In this document: positions 1 to 6,317 of the stretch, in pieces
How the letters are laid out: the number at the start of each line of letters is the position of its first letter
Position numbering within the stretch: position 1 is the stretch's first letter
Source: Microthrixaceae bacterium
Lineage (GTDB): Bacteria; Actinomycetota; Acidimicrobiia; Acidimicrobiales; Acidimicrobilacustridaceae
Assembly: GCA_023264915.1 (NCBI GenBank)
Contig: JAHFUU010000096.1
Span: forward strand, 1-7,957
Length of the DNA stretch: 7,957 nucleotides
Direction: 5' to 3'
The notes under the pieces: generated by a model
The model's database searches: none
What the model saw: only the letters and a program-made list of their open reading frames with translations
Told to the model about the DNA's origin: nothing
Position numbers and translations under genes: made by a program

Positions 1-1
1 C

Positions 2-1249
2 GACAACTTCATGCCTCGCCAACTCACCAAGCGTGGCCACCGGTTGGTGTTCTCGAACGGCGTGATCGCGCTCGCCGTGTCCTCGATCGTCCTGTTGGTC
101 ATCACCGGCGCGACCGTCGACCGGCTCATCCCGTTGTATGCCATCGGCGTGTTCTTGAGCTTCACCCTCTCCCAGGCTGGGATGGCCAAGCATCACATCA
201 CCCACAAGGAACCGCGATGGCGCCTCGGGCTGCTCGTGAACGGGATGGGATCGGTCCTGTCCGGGGTCGTCTGCGTGATCATCGCCATCACCAAGTTCAC
301 CCACGGCGCCTGGGCGATCCTGATCCTGATCCCGATCCTGGTGGCACTGCTCGTCCGTCTCAACAAGCAGTACGAGACCGAGGAGGAGATCCTCGAGGAG
401 GACGCGCCCACCGCGGCCGAAGCCCCGATCCGGAGCCGCCACGTGGTGATCGTCCTACTCGACTCCCTTGACATGGCCGCCGCCAGGGCCATCCAGTACG
501 CAAGGACGTTGATGCCAGACGAGCTCACGGCCGTGCACTTCGACCTGGACCCGATACGGACCGAGGATCTCACTGCGGCCTGGTCTCGATTGGGGTTCTC
601 ACGGCTTGCCCTCGATGTCATCGAGTGCCCGGACCGCCGGATAGAGCGGGCGACAGCCGAGCTCGTTGCCCGGCAGTTGACGGGAGGTGACACCGAGGTG
701 AGCGTGCTGCTCCCAAGGCGCGAGTACACCAGGTTCTGGCACCGCCTGGTGCACGACCAGACAGCGGACTCCATCGCGAAGACCCTCTCGGGGTTGCCCC
801 ACTGCAACGTGACGATCGTGCCCTTCCACCTCGGGTCGGACCCGATCGAGGTCCCCGCCGCAGATACCAGGCACGAAGCCAGGCACCTGCGACGCAAGTC
901 CCATCCCCAGACCCCCTCGGTCGGCGCTATCGACATCGGCGACATCGAGCTGCCCGCCGATCGCACGCCGATCAGCCAGGTGAAGTTCCGTGAGCGGGTC
1001 AAGGTGGCCGGCAAGGTGTACTCGTTGCGGGTCCAACCCTGGTCGGGCGTTGCGAGCCTCGAGCTGACACTCATCGATGACACCGGTGCCCTCGGGGTCG
1101 TCTTCTTCGGCCGGAAGAGCCTGGCCGGGATCAAGCCTGGCACGGCGCTCGTCGTCGAGGGGATGGTCGGAGAGCACCGAGGCAAGATGGCGATGCTCAA
1201 CCCTGTCTATGAGATCCAATCACCGGCGCCCGCCAGCGCGCATCATTGA
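2..1249 (+). CDS. APC-family amino-acid permease, C-terminal part, fused to USP-like and OB-fold domains (5' partial)
   Basis: The frame is open from the left edge (first full codon at 2), so the N-terminal membrane half lies outside. The visible part starts in a cytosolic loop (DNFMPRQLTKRGHRLVFSNG) typical of actinobacterial APC (amino acid-polyamine-organocation) permeases. Counting from the Met at 11, four hydrophobic segments follow at about 17-35, 39-57, 72-94 and 97-116, with the family-like stretches PLYAIGVFLSFTLSQAG and TKFTHGAWAILILIP. An acidic linker (121-132) leads to a soluble USP-like alpha/beta domain (143-272) ending in VTIVPFHL, where such permeases usually end. Here about 140 more residues follow: a basic linker and an OB-fold-like domain (about 310-404, with FRERVKVAGKVYSLRVQPW, TLIDDTGALGVVFFGR and VEGMVGEHRGKMAMLNP). 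Function: probable uptake of amino acids or related amines across the plasma membrane; substrate unknown. The OB-fold's role is unknown. Family call is firm; the fusion is read directly in one frame. Confidence 0.88.
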   Translation, partial: DNFMPRQLTKRGHRLVFSNGVIALAVSSIVLLVITGATVDRLIPLYAIGVFLSFTLSQAGMAKHHITHKEPRWRLGLLVNGMGSVLSGVVCVIIAITKFTHGAWAILILIPILVALLVRLNKQYETEEEILEEDAPTAAEAPIRSRHVVIVLLDSLDMAAARAIQYARTLMPDELTAVHFDLDPIRTEDLTAAWSRLGFSRLALDVIECPDRRIERATAELVARQLTGGDTEVSVLLPRREYTRFWHRLVHDQTADSIAKTLSGLPHCNVTIVPFHLGSDPIEVPAADTRHEARHLRRKSHPQTPSVGAIDIGDIELPADRTPISQVKFRERVKVAGKVYSLRVQPWSGVASLELTLIDDTGALGVVFFGRKSLAGIKPGTALVVEGMVGEHRGKMAMLNPVYEIQSPAPASAHH

Positions 1250-1280
1250 CAGCGCCTGGCTCGGGAGGTCACATCCTTCG

Positions 1281-1354
1281 CGCTGCCTCGATGTCCGGTG
1301 AGTCGGTCAGTTGGTTCTCTGGCCGTCACGGGAACGCCCACCCAGGAGGCAGCG
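1281..1354. other. Intergenic inverted-repeat structure between convergent genes
   Basis: This lies in the 134-bp gap between the stop of the permease gene and the stop of gpsA. A perfect 9-bp inverted repeat (CGCTGCCTC at 1281-1289, GAGGCAGCG at 1346-1354) encloses an inner hairpin at 1304-1325 with a 7-bp stem (one G-U pair) and an 8-nt loop. It has no T tract. It could be a bidirectional transcription barrier between two converging genes or a chance pairing in GC-rich DNA. No gene is seen in this gap. Confidence 0.3.
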
Positions 1355-1366
1355 TCGGCACAGGTG

Positions 1367-1380
1367 CGGGGCGGGCCCCG
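1367..1380 (-). terminator. Possible short GC hairpin directly after gpsA
   Basis: Three bases beyond the gpsA stop codon a 5-bp stem (CGGGG/CCCCG) with a 4-nt loop can form. There is no U tract, so it would only fit the hairpin-only terminators reported in actinobacteria. The stem is short and such pairings are common in GC-rich DNA. Confidence 0.25.
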
Positions 1381-1383
1381 TCC

Positions 1384-2382
1384 TCAACCATGCATCTCGG
1401 CCCGTGACCGCCGGCCGAGCAGGCCCTTGTAGGCGTCCGCAGCCGAACGACCCTCGTTGAGGACCGCATAGACCTCTTCTGCAATCGGCATCTCGACGCC
1501 GTGCTCCTCGGCCAGCTCCATCACGACCGAGGAGGTCTTTACGCCTTCGGCGACCATGTTCATGTCGGCGATGATCTGCTCGATCGTGCGACCCTTGCCC
1601 AACTCGACGCCGACGTGGCGGTTGCGGCTCTGGGGGCTGATGCACGTGGCGAGCAGGTCTCCCATTCCGGCCAGACCGGAAAAGGTGATCTCGTGTCCGC
1701 CCATCGCGACGCCCAGGCGGGAGAGCTCGGTGAGGCCGCGGGTGATCACCGCGGCTCGCGTGTTGTCCCCGGTACCCAAGCCGTCGGCCATCCCGGACGC
1801 GATCGCCATGACGTTCTTCAGTGCCCCTGCAAGCTCGCACCCGATCACGTCAGGGTTCGTGTAGACACGAAACAGGTTGGTTGCGATGATCTGCTGCATG
1901 TGCATGGCTACGGTCTCGTCGGACATGGAGATGACCGACGCTGCGGCGTCGCCAGCGAGGATCTCCTTGGCGAGGTTGGGCCCAGTGAGGACCCCGTAGG
2001 GATGGCCGGGCAGCAGCTCGTTGACTATCTGGGTCATGCGCAACCGGCTGCCCTGCTCGAGACCCTTGGTCAGGCTGACCACCGGGACCCAGGCCCGCAG
2101 GTGCTTCTCGACGTTCTCCATGACCGAGCGGAACCCGTGTGATGGCACACCCATGACGAGGACATCCGCGCACGACACCGCCTCTTCGAAGGAAGCCGTG
2201 GCCCGCAGGCCAGGATGCAGGTCGTAGCCGGCGAGGTACTTGGTGTTCTGGTGCTTGGTGTTGACCTGGTCCGCGACGGCGGGGTCGCGGGACCAGAGCA
2301 CGGTCTCGGTGTTGTGGGCAGTGAGGTGAGCGACCGTGGTCCCCCACGAACCGGCTCCGATGACCGCGACGCAGATCCGCAT
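1384..2382 (-). CDS. gpsA: Glycerol-3-phosphate dehydrogenase [NAD(P)+]
   Basis: GpsA reduces dihydroxyacetone phosphate to sn-glycerol 3-phosphate in the cytosol, supplying the backbone for phospholipids. The 332-residue product matches the usual family length (about 330-340). The N-terminal Rossmann motif GAGSWGTT is at 9-16, followed by NTKYLAG (46-52), VPSHGFRSV (79-87), SLTKGLE (103-109) and LTGPNLAKEI (132-141). The C-terminal catalytic half has ELAGALKNVMAIASG (183-197, catalytic-type Lys at 189), NTRAA (207-211), GLAGMGDLLATC (236-247) and SPQSRNRHVG (249-258), then VAEGVKTS (277-284). I chose the Met at 2382 because it places the nucleotide-binding strand 4 residues from the start and lies 7 nt after a -10-like hexamer. 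In-frame ATGs at 2394 and 2439 are alternatives; none has a convincing ribosome-binding site. It is divergent from cofC, as gpdA2/fbiD are in M. tuberculosis (recalled knowledge). Confidence 0.97.
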   Translation of the reverse strand: MRICVAVIGAGSWGTTVAHLTAHNTETVLWSRDPAVADQVNTKHQNTKYLAGYDLHPGLRATASFEEAVSCADVLVMGVPSHGFRSVMENVEKHLRAWVPVVSLTKGLEQGSRLRMTQIVNELLPGHPYGVLTGPNLAKEILAGDAAASVISMSDETVAMHMQQIIATNLFRVYTNPDVIGCELAGALKNVMAIASGMADGLGTGDNTRAAVITRGLTELSRLGVAMGGHEITFSGLAGMGDLLATCISPQSRNRHVGVELGKGRTIEQIIADMNMVAEGVKTSSVVMELAEEHGVEMPIAEEVYAVLNEGRSAADAYKGLLGRRSRAEMHG

Positions 2383-2389
2383 GTAGTGC

Positions 2390-2395
2390 ACCATA
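2390..2395 (-). promoter_or_regulatory. Candidate -10 element for leaderless gpsA
   Basis: On the minus strand the hexamer TATGGT (four of six matches to TATAAT) ends 7 nt before the ATG at 2382. Transcription would then begin at or next to the start codon. No good -35 hexamer is seen, and the element would overlap the alternative ATG at 2394, so the promoter and start-site choice stand or fall together. Confidence 0.3.
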
Positions 2396-2438
2396 CCCCC
2401 GCGGCACCGTGGGAATGCCTGGCCGGGCTCCCGGCCCA

Positions 2439-2444
2439 TACACT
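2439..2444 (+). promoter_or_regulatory. Candidate -10 element for leaderless cofC
   Basis: The hexamer TACACT (four of six matches to TATAAT) ends 7 nt before the cofC ATG at 2452, predicting a leaderless or near-leaderless transcript. There is no Shine-Dalgarno sequence in front of the ATG, which agrees with this. The -35 region is not recognisable. If gpsA starts at 2382, the whole divergent control region is 69 bp. Confidence 0.33.
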
Positions 2445-2451
2445 TCGGCTG

Positions 2452-3072
2452 ATGTCCGCAGCAGTCGCGGTGCTCGTGCCGGTGAAGGCCTTTTCACGCG
2501 CGAAAGTCCGGCTTGCTCCCGCGCTCGACCGCCACGAGCGAGCCGAGCTTGCGCGCCAGATGGCAACGACGGTCCTCGGGGCGGCGCGGCCGTTCCCGGT
2601 GTTCGTGGTGTGCGACGACCAAGAGGTCGCGGGTTGGGCCCGCGACGCGGACGCTGGGGTGATATGGCGCCCCGGGCGCGGGCTGAACGCAGCGGTGAGC
2701 GACGGCGTCAGCGAGCTTGCCCGGTTCGGCTTCGGGCGAGTGGTGATCGCGCACGGAGACCTGCCTCACGCCCGCGACTTCTCTGAAGCTTCGACCTTCG
2801 AGGGTGTCACGCTGGTGCCTGACCGGCGTGAGGACGGCACGAACGTCGCGTGCGTGCCGTCCTCGTCAGGATTCGCCTTCTCATATGGCGCGGGCTCGTT
2901 CTCGCGCCATCGCGCCGAGGCCGAACGGATAGGTCTGCCCCTACGGATCCTTCGCGAGCCCAGGCTGGCATGGGACGTCGACTCGCCTGACGACTTGAAC
3001 GATCCCGACTGGCTTCCGGCCTCAGAACGCCACCGCCTGGTGACACCGCCTGTCAGGCACTGCGGATCATGA
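2452..3072 (+). CDS. cofC: CofC/FbiD-type phospho-(enol)pyruvate/lactate guanylyltransferase, coenzyme F420 biosynthesis
   Basis: CofC (FbiD in mycobacteria) transfers GMP from GTP to 2-phospho-L-lactate, or to phosphoenolpyruvate in mycobacteria. The product is the activated precursor that CofD/FbiA attaches to the Fo deazaflavin. Which substrate this enzyme uses cannot be read from the sequence. The 206-residue protein shows the family signature in order: VLVPVKAFSRAKVRLAPAL (7-25), the nucleotide-binding region; GRGLNAAVSDG (75-85); VVIAHGDLP (97-105), the metal-binding region; PDRREDGTNV (123-132); FAFSYGAGSFSRH (141-153); and LAWDVDSPDDL (172-182). The frame is open upstream to 2215, but that extension lies antisense to gpsA and is not coding. 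The ATG at 2452 puts the family motif at the N terminus. It heads an operon with the LmbE-type gene and the membrane protein. No other F420 biosynthesis gene is in the window. Confidence 0.95.
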   Translation: MSAAVAVLVPVKAFSRAKVRLAPALDRHERAELARQMATTVLGAARPFPVFVVCDDQEVAGWARDADAGVIWRPGRGLNAAVSDGVSELARFGFGRVVIAHGDLPHARDFSEASTFEGVTLVPDRREDGTNVACVPSSSGFAFSYGAGSFSRHRAEAERIGLPLRILREPRLAWDVDSPDDLNDPDWLPASERHRLVTPPVRHCGS

Positions 3073-3101
3073 CCGGCGGCGGCACCGTGGCCCGGAGATG
3101 A
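3069..3101 (+). other. 10-codon mini-ORF bridging cofC and the LmbE-type gene
   Basis: An ATG at 3069-3071 overlaps the cofC TGA (3070-3072). It opens a 10-codon frame (MTGGGTVARR) whose TGA (3099-3101) overlaps the ATG of the next gene (3098-3100). A ribosome could pass through two ATGA stop-start junctions. Whether it is translated is unknown. It is the only feature in the gap, and the next gene's own GGAG (3094-3097) touches its ATG and so is too close to act as a ribosome-binding site. Confidence 0.3.
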
Positions 3102-3742
3102 CCTCGGCGAACCTCCCGACGCCGGGTCGCGCTCTCGCCATCGGTGCCCACCCGGACGACATCGAGTTCCAGTGCGGCGCGACCCTTGCGAAATGGGCCG
3201 CTGGTGGGTGCACCATCGATCACCTGGTGCTCACTGACGGCTCAAAGGGCAGCTGGGACCCAACAGCTGACACAGCCGAGCTGATCCGATCACGACAAGA
3301 AGAGCAGCGCGCCGCCGCGGCATCACTTGGGGCCAAAGGTGAGGTCGTGTTCCTGGGCCACGTCGACGGCGAGCTCCAGTCCACGCTCGCCGTTCGAGAA
3401 GAGCTGACCTACTGGATACGCAGGCTCAGACCTGACGTGGTGCTCGGCCATGACCCCTGGAAGCGGTACCGGCTGCACCCCGATCATCGACACTCCGGTT
3501 GGCTAACCGTCGACAGCGTGGTCGCGGCGCGGGATCCCCACTTCTACCCGTCCGGTGACCTCAGCCATCACCGGCCCTCCGCACTGTTGCTCTTCGAGGC
3601 CGACGAGGCAGACCACACAGAGGACGTAACCGGGTTCGGCGAGTCCAAGGTCGCCGCGCTGCTGGCCCACAGGAGCCAGCACCAGTCCACGATGGCAATC
3701 CCTCCCGGCGACGACGGCACAGCGCTCGCGGCCTTCCGTTAG
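3098..3742 (+). CDS. PIG-L/LmbE-family zinc-dependent deacetylase, ended early by an in-frame TAG
   Basis: Members of this family remove N-acetyl groups from sugars or their conjugates (MshB and Mca in mycothiol metabolism, BshB in bacillithiol). The substrate here is unknown. The metal site is visible: AHPDD at 17-21 (His18 and Asp21 as zinc ligands, Asp20 as the likely base) and HPDH at 127-130 (His130 as ligand). Other family-like parts are LVLTDGSKGSWDP (43-55), RPDVVLGHDPWKRYR (111-125) and KVAALLAHRSQHQ (184-196). The ATG is the first start in this frame after the preceding stop at 3041. Translation ends at TAG 3740-3742 after 214 residues, but the frame resumes for 27 codons (see 3743-3826). 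The catalytic core is intact, so the short form may still fold. It could be a functional gene with a trimmed C terminus, a very recent pseudogene, or a gene with a sequence error. Family assignment is strong; the state of the gene is uncertain. Confidence 0.9.
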   Translation: MTSANLPTPGRALAIGAHPDDIEFQCGATLAKWAAGGCTIDHLVLTDGSKGSWDPTADTAELIRSRQEEQRAAAASLGAKGEVVFLGHVDGELQSTLAVREELTYWIRRLRPDVVLGHDPWKRYRLHPDHRHSGWLTVDSVVAARDPHFYPSGDLSHHRPSALLLFEADEADHTEDVTGFGESKVAALLAHRSQHQSTMAIPPGDDGTALAAFR

Positions 3743-3826
3743 CGCGTGATGGGCCGCCTGGCCAAAGTGGGCTCGGAGGTCGGCTTCGAGCTCGGTGAGA
3801 CCTTCAGGCTCCTCGACCGCCTATGA
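3743..3826 (+). pseudogene. In-frame C-terminal continuation of the LmbE-type gene beyond the TAG
   Basis: In the same frame as the LmbE gene, 27 codons follow the TAG and end at TGA 3824-3826. They encode RVMGRLAKVGSEVG followed by FELGETFRLLDRL, which looks like the usual amphipathic C-terminal helix of this deacetylase group. Codon third positions remain almost all G or C. The TGA forms an ATGA overlap with the start of the next gene, the arrangement expected of the true gene end. With one residue at the TAG the full product would be 242 residues. This is either the cut-off tail of a nonsense-mutated gene or a readthrough extension. Confidence 0.75.
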
Positions 3827-6315
3827 CCGTCGACCTACCGGACAGCCTGACCGTGAAGTCAGACGCTGGGCCTGCGACCTCGTCCAAGGAGCCGATGACC
3901 GCCACCAAGGCAGCGAAGGCGGCGCTGTTCGTCGTGTTCGCCATCACCGGCTTCTCGGCTCTCACGCTCCAGGTGGTGTGGCAGAGGGTGATGTCGCTGC
4001 ATGCCGGGGTTGATCTCGTCTCCTTCACCACTGTGGTAGCCGCGTTCCTGGCTGGCCTCGGCGTGGGCAGCCTGGCGGGCGGGTCCCTTGCCGACAGGCT
4101 CGGACCGCATCGATCAGTCACCGCGTTCGCTGCATCGAACCTCGCCATTGGCGCCTTTGCCTGGGGAAGTCTGTGGGTCTTCTATGACCTGTACCGCGCA
4201 CAGGCCGTGCACCTGAGCGCCACCCCTGCGAAGTTCGCGTTCAACTTCGCGCTGTTGCTGGTACCCACGATGCTCATGGGGCTGTCGACCCCGCTCGCCG
4301 CGAAGTCGATCGTGGCCCGTGTCGACGAGGCCGGCCCTCTGGTCGGCCGGCTGTACGCGGTCAACACCCTGGGTGCCGCCGCGGGGTCAGCCGTAGCGGG
4401 CTGGTACCTCCTCGGCGCCGTCGGGTTCACGGCCACCACCCGAGTGGCCGGCTCGCTCAACGTGGTCGCCGCCGCGGGGCTGCTGGTGGTGGCTCGACGT
4501 CAAGCGCGGCAACCGGCCGCCGACCTTGGTCCCGTCAAGGGTGACGAACCGGCTGGGCCCGCGACCGGACCCTCGCGGACCGCAGGTGACGGACCACAAG
4601 AAGGCTCAGCCGCAGTGTCGTGCGAGGCCGCACCCCTGACGGTTTTCGGGGCTCGCGTGTGGCCCTGGTACCTGGTCTACGCGCTGACCGGCGCTGTGGC
4701 CCTCGGGTTCGAGGTCGTGTTCTTCCGGGTGATCGACACCGCGATGCGCTCCAACTCCTACAGCTTCGCCCACGTCCTGTCGCTGTACCTGTTGCTCTTC
4801 GGCGTCGGGGCCGCGATCGCCGCGCCGGTCGTCAAGCGGGCCCGGCGCAAGGACCTGTGGTTCTGCTGGATCCAGTTCGCGGTCGGGGCGAGCGCGCTGG
4901 TCGGGCTGATCCTGATGATCAAGGGACTGCCCCACACACCGCTGGCCGACGCTGCGCGCGAGCACTTCGCCAGCGAGGGTCTGGCCGTTGGCTTCTCCAC
5001 CATCGACGGCGCACCGCGAAGTGACCTCGTTGGCGTGCTGTTCGGGTTGCCGGCGCTGGTGATGGCTGTACCGGTGCTGTGCATGGGAGCCGGGTTCCCG
5101 TTCGTCCAGGCAATGGTGACTGACCGAGTCGACACCCTCGGCCGGCACACCGGCAGGCTGCTGTTCGCGAACATCGCCGGAAACGTCGCCGGAACCCTCG
5201 TCGTCGGCTTCTTCATGCTCGATCGGCTGGGCACGTCGCGCACCTACCGGATCCTGGGGATCGCGCTGACAGTCCCCGCCCTGGTGGCTGCATGGGGGGC
5301 AAAGGGCCGGTCCCCGGTCAGGCGCAACTGGCGCCGGGTCGGTCTCGCTGTGTCCGCGTGCATGGTGATGGGTGCCATCTTGGTGGCCGTGCCGTCGAAC
5401 CAGTCGATCTACGCGACCCTGCACGGGGTGCCCACCGATCAGCTCGCCATGGTTGAAGACCGCACATGCGTGGCTGGGCTGCGTCAAGCGGCCGGCGGTG
5501 AGCGTGAGCTGACCGTGAACGCGTCCGTGCAGAACAACTACCCCTTCGACGACTTCCACGTCCTGATCGGGCTCACTCCGACCGTCATCCATCCGCGGCC
5601 ACAGAGCGCGATGGCTCTTGGCCTCGGTATCGGGGCGACCCCCTACGGGCTGGGCCTCAGCAACCAGGTCCAGGACATCTCGACCGTCGAGATCTGCGGG
5701 GGTGAGCTGGGTCTCCTTCAAGGGCTGAAGGACGAGGGGCGAAGCGATGTCCGTCGAATGCTCGACAACCCCAGGCAGCAGATCCACGTGGGCGACGGCA
5801 GGGACTTCCTTCTGCGTTCGGGCAAGCAGTTCGACGTGGTCGTGGTCGACACCCTCCGCTCGCACTCGGCCTTCAGCGGCAGCTTGTACTCGGTCGAGTT
5901 CTACGAGCTTGTGAAGTCGCACCTGTCCAGCGGTGGGATGCTTGCACAGTGGGAGGCATCGCCCCGCGTGGTCAACAGCATGACCGAGGTGTTCCCATAT
6001 GTCATCGAGCTCCGCGTCTGGTCCTACTTCGGATCCAAGTACCTGATCGCGAGCGACCAGCCGATCACCTTCGATCGCGAGACGGTGATCAAGCGGGTGC
6101 GAGCGGCCGCAGCGGCACCTGGGATGTCCCCCGACGAGCTAGGGCGCCTCGACCGGCTCCAGGAGTTCTTCCGTGCAGCTGAGGTGCGCTGCGTAGCTGA
6201 CGGCTCGGCGCGGCCCGATCTGGATGGGTCAGCGCTCAACCGCGACCTGCACCCGCGCGACGAGTACTTCCTGAACAACGCTGAGTCCGCGCCTCGCCGG
6301 GTGAGCTGCGGCTGA
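3823..6315 (+). CDS. Polytopic membrane protein with C-terminal spermidine-synthase-like domain (fused MFS-like/SpdSyn family)
   Basis: The 830-residue protein has an MFS-like membrane part (about 33-525) and a SpeE-like alpha/beta domain (about 535-825). The membrane part is two related halves (about 35-225 and 282-492) joined by a Pro/Gly/Ala-rich linker (226-272). Matching blocks are MGLSTPLAA/MGAGFPFVQA and GRLYAVNTLGAAAGSAVAG/GRLLFANIAGNVAGTLVVG. I count six segments per half plus one at about 505-525. The SpeE-like part has ALGLGIGATPYGL (598-610) at the nucleotide loop, STVEICGGEL (620-629), GDGRDFL (657-663), FDVVVVD (670-676) and LYSVEFY (688-694). The second Asp of the usual DxxD catalytic motif of polyamine synthases is absent (DTLR at 676-679), so aminopropyl transfer is doubtful. 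The actual reaction and substrate are unknown. The ATG overlaps the TGA of the preceding reading frame (ATGA), implying translational coupling. Confidence 0.88.
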   Translation: MTVDLPDSLTVKSDAGPATSSKEPMTATKAAKAALFVVFAITGFSALTLQVVWQRVMSLHAGVDLVSFTTVVAAFLAGLGVGSLAGGSLADRLGPHRSVTAFAASNLAIGAFAWGSLWVFYDLYRAQAVHLSATPAKFAFNFALLLVPTMLMGLSTPLAAKSIVARVDEAGPLVGRLYAVNTLGAAAGSAVAGWYLLGAVGFTATTRVAGSLNVVAAAGLLVVARRQARQPAADLGPVKGDEPAGPATGPSRTAGDGPQEGSAAVSCEAAPLTVFGARVWPWYLVYALTGAVALGFEVVFFRVIDTAMRSNSYSFAHVLSLYLLLFGVGAAIAAPVVKRARRKDLWFCWIQFAVGASALVGLILMIKGLPHTPLADAAREHFASEGLAVGFSTIDGAPRSDLVGVLFGLPALVMAVPVLCMGAGFPFVQAMVTDRVDTLGRHTGRLLFANIAGNVAGTLVVGFFMLDRLGTSRTYRILGIALTVPALVAAWGAKGRSPVRRNWRRVGLAVSACMVMGAILVAVPSNQSIYATLHGVPTDQLAMVEDRTCVAGLRQAAGGERELTVNASVQNNYPFDDFHVLIGLTPTVIHPRPQSAMALGLGIGATPYGLGLSNQVQDISTVEICGGELGLLQGLKDEGRSDVRRMLDNPRQQIHVGDGRDFLLRSGKQFDVVVVDTLRSHSAFSGSLYSVEFYELVKSHLSSGGMLAQWEASPRVVNSMTEVFPYVIELRVWSYFGSKYLIASDQPITFDRETVIKRVRAAAAAPGMSPDELGRLDRLQEFFRAAEVRCVADGSARPDLDGSALNRDLHPRDEYFLNNAESAPRRVSCG

Positions 6316-6317
6316 CA

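Noticed and set aside
193..1200. 335-codon open frame on the minus strand opposite the permease gene
   Set aside because: Ser/Arg/Thr-rich shadow of a gene with clear membrane and OB-fold motifs on the other strand.
1250..1383. tRNA or small-RNA gene in the convergent gap
   Set aside because: No cloverleaf with T-loop consensus is visible; the pairings lack the size and conserved bases of a tRNA.
2383..2439. Longer gpsA product starting at 2439 (19 extra residues)
   Set aside because: The extra residues do not resemble the family, there is no ribosome-binding site, and the Rossmann motif normally lies near the N terminus. Not excluded by sequence alone.
2215..2451. N-terminal extension of cofC upstream of 2452
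   Set aside because: It runs antisense to the conserved N-terminal coding part of gpsA, and CofC proteins begin just before the VLVPVKA motif.
3740..3745. Programmed readthrough signal of the tobamovirus type after the TAG
   Set aside because: The bases after TAG are CGC, not the CAR-YYA context, so no known readthrough motif is present; readthrough remains only a possibility.
3749..3826. Separate 25-residue peptide starting at ATG 3749
   Set aside because: It is the in-frame continuation of the LmbE-type protein, which explains the sequence better than an independent small gene.
4606..5922. 438-codon open frame on the minus strand opposite the membrane/SpeE-like gene
   Set aside because: The translation is Gln/His/Asp/Arg-rich low-complexity sequence without motifs, a shadow of the real gene.
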